8,751 bases of DNA from Methanobacteriota archaeon (GTDB taxonomy: Archaea; Halobacteriota; Methanomicrobia; Methanomicrobiales; Methanoculleaceae): the NCBI GenBank assembly GCA_023457135.1, contig JAEWMO010000041.1, positions 1 to 8,751 of the forward strand, given 5' to 3'. Under the pieces are notes generated by a model. The model was not told where the DNA came from, searched no databases, and worked only from the letters and a program-made list of their open reading frames with translations. Of the stretch, positions 5,999 to 8,751 are shown one piece after another; positions within the stretch are counted from its first letter, which is position 1, and every line of letters begins with the position of its first letter. The position numbers were made by a program, and so were the translations under genes.

Positions 5999-6626
5999 AC
6001 GCGTAGATCACCGTGCTCCAGGTCCAGCCGGCAAGGGCAAGCAGGATCGCGAGGGCGGAGACGGCCGGGACCACCATCACCCGCTGGTTTGCGCGCCGAA
6101 CGTCGATGCCGGGGTGGATGAGCCGGCCACTGTGCGCGGCATACCACCACTGCGCGGCGAAGAGCAGGCCGATGAGGAGGAGGTTTATCTCGAAGACGAC
6201 TGCCGCGAAGGTCTCGCCAGGATAATCGCCGATGAGGTTGACGGAGAAGGGGACCAGCGTGACGAACATGAGCGTGGCGATGTTCATCCAGAGGAAGCGG
6301 CGGTCGATATGCCGGAGCCGGTCCGCCTGGGCGTGATGGGCTACCCAGAAGGAAGCGAGGATGAAGAAGGCGAGGAAGTAGTGGTAGAGGTCGGGGAGGT
6401 AACCGGCAAGCATCGCCACGAGAGCGGGGTTCGAGAGGTCCCCGGCGCCCTCGGGGACGTCGAGGGTGAGGACCAGGAGTGTCATGGCGAAGGCGAATAT
6501 GCCGTCGCTGAGTGCTTCCATTCGCGAGCGCGAGAAGTGAGCGTGAGCACCGTCAGGTGCGAGCCTGTCCTTCGGGACGTCCTGCGGGATCCCTGCTTCC
6601 TTCTCCGCGTCGTCTCCCTGCTCCAT
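5958..6626 (-). CDS. TMEM175-family (DUF1211) channel-like membrane protein
   Basis: This 222-residue protein matches the prokaryotic TMEM175 family, six-helix subunits that assemble into tetrameric potassium-permeable channels. The signature is in the first helix: RMEALSDGIFAFAMTLLVL (35-53), with the S-D-G-I/V-F-A core. Further helices run at about 69-92, 112-132, 137-162, 184-200 and 202-218; HIDRRFLWMN lies between helices 2 and 3. An N-terminal tail of about 34 charged residues precedes the first helix. The ATG at 6624-6626 is my choice but has a poor site (GGGAG almost touching it); an ATG at residue 36 would start directly at the channel motif and cannot be ruled out. The gene lies 64 bases downstream of the nitroreductase stop and may be co-transcribed with it. 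Its 3' end overlaps the agmatine fusion gene by 41 bases. Ion selectivity is inferred from the family only. Confidence 0.87.
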   Translation of the reverse strand: MEQGDDAEKEAGIPQDVPKDRLAPDGAHAHFSRSRMEALSDGIFAFAMTLLVLTLDVPEGAGDLSNPALVAMLAGYLPDLYHYFLAFFILASFWVAHHAQADRLRHIDRRFLWMNIATLMFVTLVPFSVNLIGDYPGETFAAVVFEINLLLIGLLFAAQWWYAAHSGRLIHPGIDVRRANQRVMVVPAVSALAILLALAGWTWSTVIYAFIPLVMRFLPPGR

Positions 6627-6690
6627 GCTCCCGATCTCATCTGGGAAGGCTGGCCTGATAAGGGATGAGGATCTGCGTCCGGCGAGGTGC

Positions 6691-7200
6691 TCACCAGGCG
6701 TTCCGGTGGACCCGGTCCTCGCGGTAACGGTTCTCGGGGGGAGGGTGCGCTGCCGGGTAGCCGGCGGTGACGAGGGCAAAGGGGAATATGGTGTCCGGGA
6801 GCGAGAAGAGGTTCGCAAACCCGAGCATCCAGTCGGGGTCCGGGTAGACGGCAGTCCAGACGGCACCGAGACCGAGCGCGTGCGCGGCAAGAAGGAGGTT
6901 CTCCGTCGCCGCGGCGCAGGCTTGTACCGATAGATCGCGGCTCTCTGCGGCATCCAGGTCGGCGCAGACGAGGACCGCGAGCGGCGGGGGGGTGCGGACC
7001 TCCGCGTAGGGGCTGACCGCCGGGATGCTCTCGAGGATATGGGGGTCGTCGATGAGGATGAAGTGCCAGGGCATCTCGCTCCCGGCATAGGGCGCCTGCA
7101 TTGCAGCAGCGATGAGTTGCTCCGCTGTCCCGGCCGGAACCGGGCGGCGGGCATACTCCCGCACGCTCCGCCGGGTCATGATCGCTTCGAGGGCATCCAT
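6691..7200 (-). CDS. Nitroreductase-family FMN oxidoreductase
   Basis: This 169-residue cytoplasmic flavoprotein belongs to the nitroreductase superfamily, homodimers that bind FMN and use NAD(P)H or related donors. Visible landmarks are the FMN-phosphate motif TRRSVREY (9-16), AAMQAPYAGSEMPWHF (32-47), the helix AAATENLLLAAHALGLGAVW (96-115), the conserved PFALVTAGYPA near 140-150, and a family-typical ending, NRYREDRVHRNAW. It is a compact form, as often seen in methanogens. No substrate can be named. The ATG at 7198-7200 follows AGGGGGT with only three bases between, a close but plausible ribosome site. It lies 49 bases after the MFS transporter stop and 64 bases before the TMEM175 start on the same strand, so the three may form an operon. 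Confidence 0.93.
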   Translation of the reverse strand: MDALEAIMTRRSVREYARRPVPAGTAEQLIAAAMQAPYAGSEMPWHFILIDDPHILESIPAVSPYAEVRTPPPLAVLVCADLDAAESRDLSVQACAAATENLLLAAHALGLGAVWTAVYPDPDWMLGFANLFSLPDTIFPFALVTAGYPAAHPPPENRYREDRVHRNAW

Positions 7201-7249
7201 CGTACCCCCTATGAACGGGTTGTGGCTTGAACCATTCGCCGGAGTGGAA

Positions 7250-8751
7250 TTATGGGTGCCGTGGCAGCGGGGGTCCCGAACTCTCCTCCCCCTCTGCCTC
7301 CCCTTCCCCCGGCTCCTGGCCGCTCTTCTTCCGCTGGCTCCTGATCGCCGAGAACGGGAACTTCACCAGGTCACGGAGACCCCCTGCCGGGGAGAAGTTC
7401 CGCATATCCCGCCGGACCCCCGCGATCAGTTCGTCGACGACCTCCTGCTCCTTCGCCTCTCCCTCCTCCTGCACCATCGCCAGGCGGTGAAGGGAGTAGA
7501 GGCCGAGGATGAAGGCGAAGAGGAAGAAGAACTCCCATTGCTGGATGTCGAGGGTGACGAAGACGAGTTCCTGAACCGGGTCTTTCCAGATGAGTGTCCA
7601 GATGAGCTCGCGCTCGGCGAAGAAGTCCACGAAGAGCCCGCCGAGGATCGGAGCGACGCCGGCGGCGACCGAGTTCGCGAACGTGCTCGCCGCAAGGTAA
7701 CTGGTCGCCTGGCCCTGGGGAGCCATCTTCAGGCTGATGTTGCCCGAGGCGAGCGAGACCCCGGCAAGCGAGATCCCCATCAGGATGTGGATGAGGATGA
7801 GCAGCGGGTAGGTCAGGACGTAGACGTCGGGGAGCGTGACGAACATCCACGCAAAGATCGCGAGCATGAAGAGCGGGCCGCTCACGGCGAGGACCGACTT
7901 GTTGGAGAACCGGTCCGAGACGCTGCCCCACGACCGGTAAAAGATGATGTTCATGATCTGGCTGAGAACACCGAGCACGACGACGATCGAGACGTCGAGG
8001 CCGATCCTCTGCAGCATGTAGACCGTAAAGAACGGCGCCGCCAGGTTGACGGCGAAGTTCCACGAGCCGAGGAAGATAATGAGGTTTCTGAAGTTGAAGT
8101 CCGCAAACGGTTTCCTTATTGCGGAGAGCAGGCCGTCTTCATCGCCTTCGACGGTCATCCGGGGTTCGGGCGTGCGGGCGAGGAGCGTGATCCCGAAAAG
8201 TCCGGCGATGAGCCCGAAGAGGAAAAGGACCGAGTAGCCGTATGCCGCAAGGTCCGGGAGGGTGATATCCCACCAGTCGATGAAGAAACCGGCGACCAGG
8301 CTGACGACGAGCGCAATCGCTGTCGAGAGCGTCAGCCGATGGGAGAAGAAGGCACCGAGCCGGTCCTGCGGTATCAGGTCCCGCATCCAGGAGTTCCAGC
8401 CGCAGTGGGAGACTGCCGAGAACGACGCGTAGAGGGCGATCGACGCCACGAGTACGACGATCCCCTGACCCGGCGAGAGGAAGAACGGTATCAGGATGAT
8501 GGGGATCCAGCAGAGGCGGGCGGCGAGCGATGCTGTCACGACCACCAGCCTCCTGTTCCGCACCCGGTCGACGACGTAGATCGCGGGCATCTGCAGGAGC
8601 TCGGCGAGCGGCGGGATGGCGGCAAGGAGGCCGATGACGGTGTTCGACGCACCGAGCTGGAGAGCAAAGGCTACGAGGAAGATGCCGCCGGTCAGCGTCA
8701 CCATCGCCTGGGTGGCAAGACCGTCCCTGGTGACGAGTTTCAGGCCGTGAC
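7250..8751 (-). CDS. MFS transporter, N-terminus beyond the window
   Basis: A leftward frame is open from the right edge to a TAA at 7250-7252, giving 499 visible residues of a major facilitator superfamily permease. The Met at 8702-8704 is not the start: the 15 residues before it (HGLKLVTRDGLATQA) read smoothly into the first helix. About eleven or twelve membrane helices can be traced. The loop DRVRNRRL after the second helix is a motif A-like signature, and HCGWNSWMRDLIPQDRLGAF then FSHRL is typical of a poorly characterised MFS group with a W-x-x-W-x-x-D-L-x-P element. A cytoplasmic tail of about 75 residues follows the last helix, first acidic (VQEEGEAKEQEVVDELI), then basic, then rich in G, E and P. 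No substrate can be assigned. The gene leads into the nitroreductase and TMEM175 genes. Confidence 0.9.
   Translation of the reverse strand, partial: HGLKLVTRDGLATQAMVTLTGGIFLVAFALQLGASNTVIGLLAAIPPLAELLQMPAIYVVDRVRNRRLVVVTASLAARLCWIPIILIPFFLSPGQGIVVLVASIALYASFSAVSHCGWNSWMRDLIPQDRLGAFFSHRLTLSTAIALVVSLVAGFFIDWWDITLPDLAAYGYSVLFLFGLIAGLFGITLLARTPEPRMTVEGDEDGLLSAIRKPFADFNFRNLIIFLGSWNFAVNLAAPFFTVYMLQRIGLDVSIVVVLGVLSQIMNIIFYRSWGSVSDRFSNKSVLAVSGPLFMLAIFAWMFVTLPDVYVLTYPLLILIHILMGISLAGVSLASGNISLKMAPQGQATSYLAASTFANSVAAGVAPILGGLFVDFFAERELIWTLIWKDPVQELVFVTLDIQQWEFFFLFAFILGLYSLHRLAMVQEEGEAKEQEVVDELIAGVRRDMRNFSPAGGLRDLVKFPFSAIRSQRKKSGQEPGEGEAEGEESSGPPLPRHP

Noticed and set aside
5529..6668. 379-codon + strand frame crossing from the fusion gene into the TMEM175 gene
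   Set aside because: Its first part is an out-of-frame Ser/Arg/Thr-rich reading of agmatine deiminase codons, and the rest is antisense to TMEM175.
6627..7154. Upstream extension of the TMEM175 frame to 398 codons
   Set aside because: The extra N-terminal part lies within the nitroreductase gene in another frame and is low-complexity. TMEM175 proteins are about 200 residues.

Overview
The window is GC-rich, gene-dense DNA that looks archaeal, most likely from a methanogen of the Methanomicrobiales (Methanoculleus-like). The reasons are an archaeal-type prolyl-tRNA synthetase with a four-cysteine C-terminal domain, TATA-like promoter elements about 26 bases ahead of likely start sites, a probable leaderless gene, and the family set (SpoIIM-like membrane protein, DUF362 protein, archaeal TMEM175-type channel). 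The genus is inferred from recall of similar proteins, not from a search.

Layout, left to right: the end of a SpoIIM-family membrane protein gene (+); proS (+); a small protein with two zinc ribbons (-), whose stop lies one base from the proS stop; about 340 bases of GC-rich intergenic DNA with short repeats; a DUF362 protein (+); mntP, a manganese exporter (-), tail-overlapping the DUF362 gene by 53 bases; a 94-base divergent promoter region with an 18-base palindrome; a 644-residue gene (+) that fuses N-carbamoylputrescine amidase to agmatine deiminase; a TMEM175-family channel (-), tail-overlapping the fusion gene by 41 bases; a nitroreductase-family flavoprotein (-); and an MFS transporter (-) that runs off the right edge. 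The last three could be one leftward transcription unit (MFS, nitroreductase, TMEM175), with gaps of 49 and 64 bases.

The most notable item is the fusion gene. Both enzyme halves keep their recognisable catalytic residues, so one polypeptide should take agmatine through N-carbamoylputrescine to putrescine. It is transcribed divergently from mntP, and the palindrome between them could be a shared operator. A second theme is that three convergent gene pairs abut or overlap at their 3' ends, leaving no room for separate intergenic terminators. No rRNA, tRNA, CRISPR array, insertion sequence or phage gene is visible.
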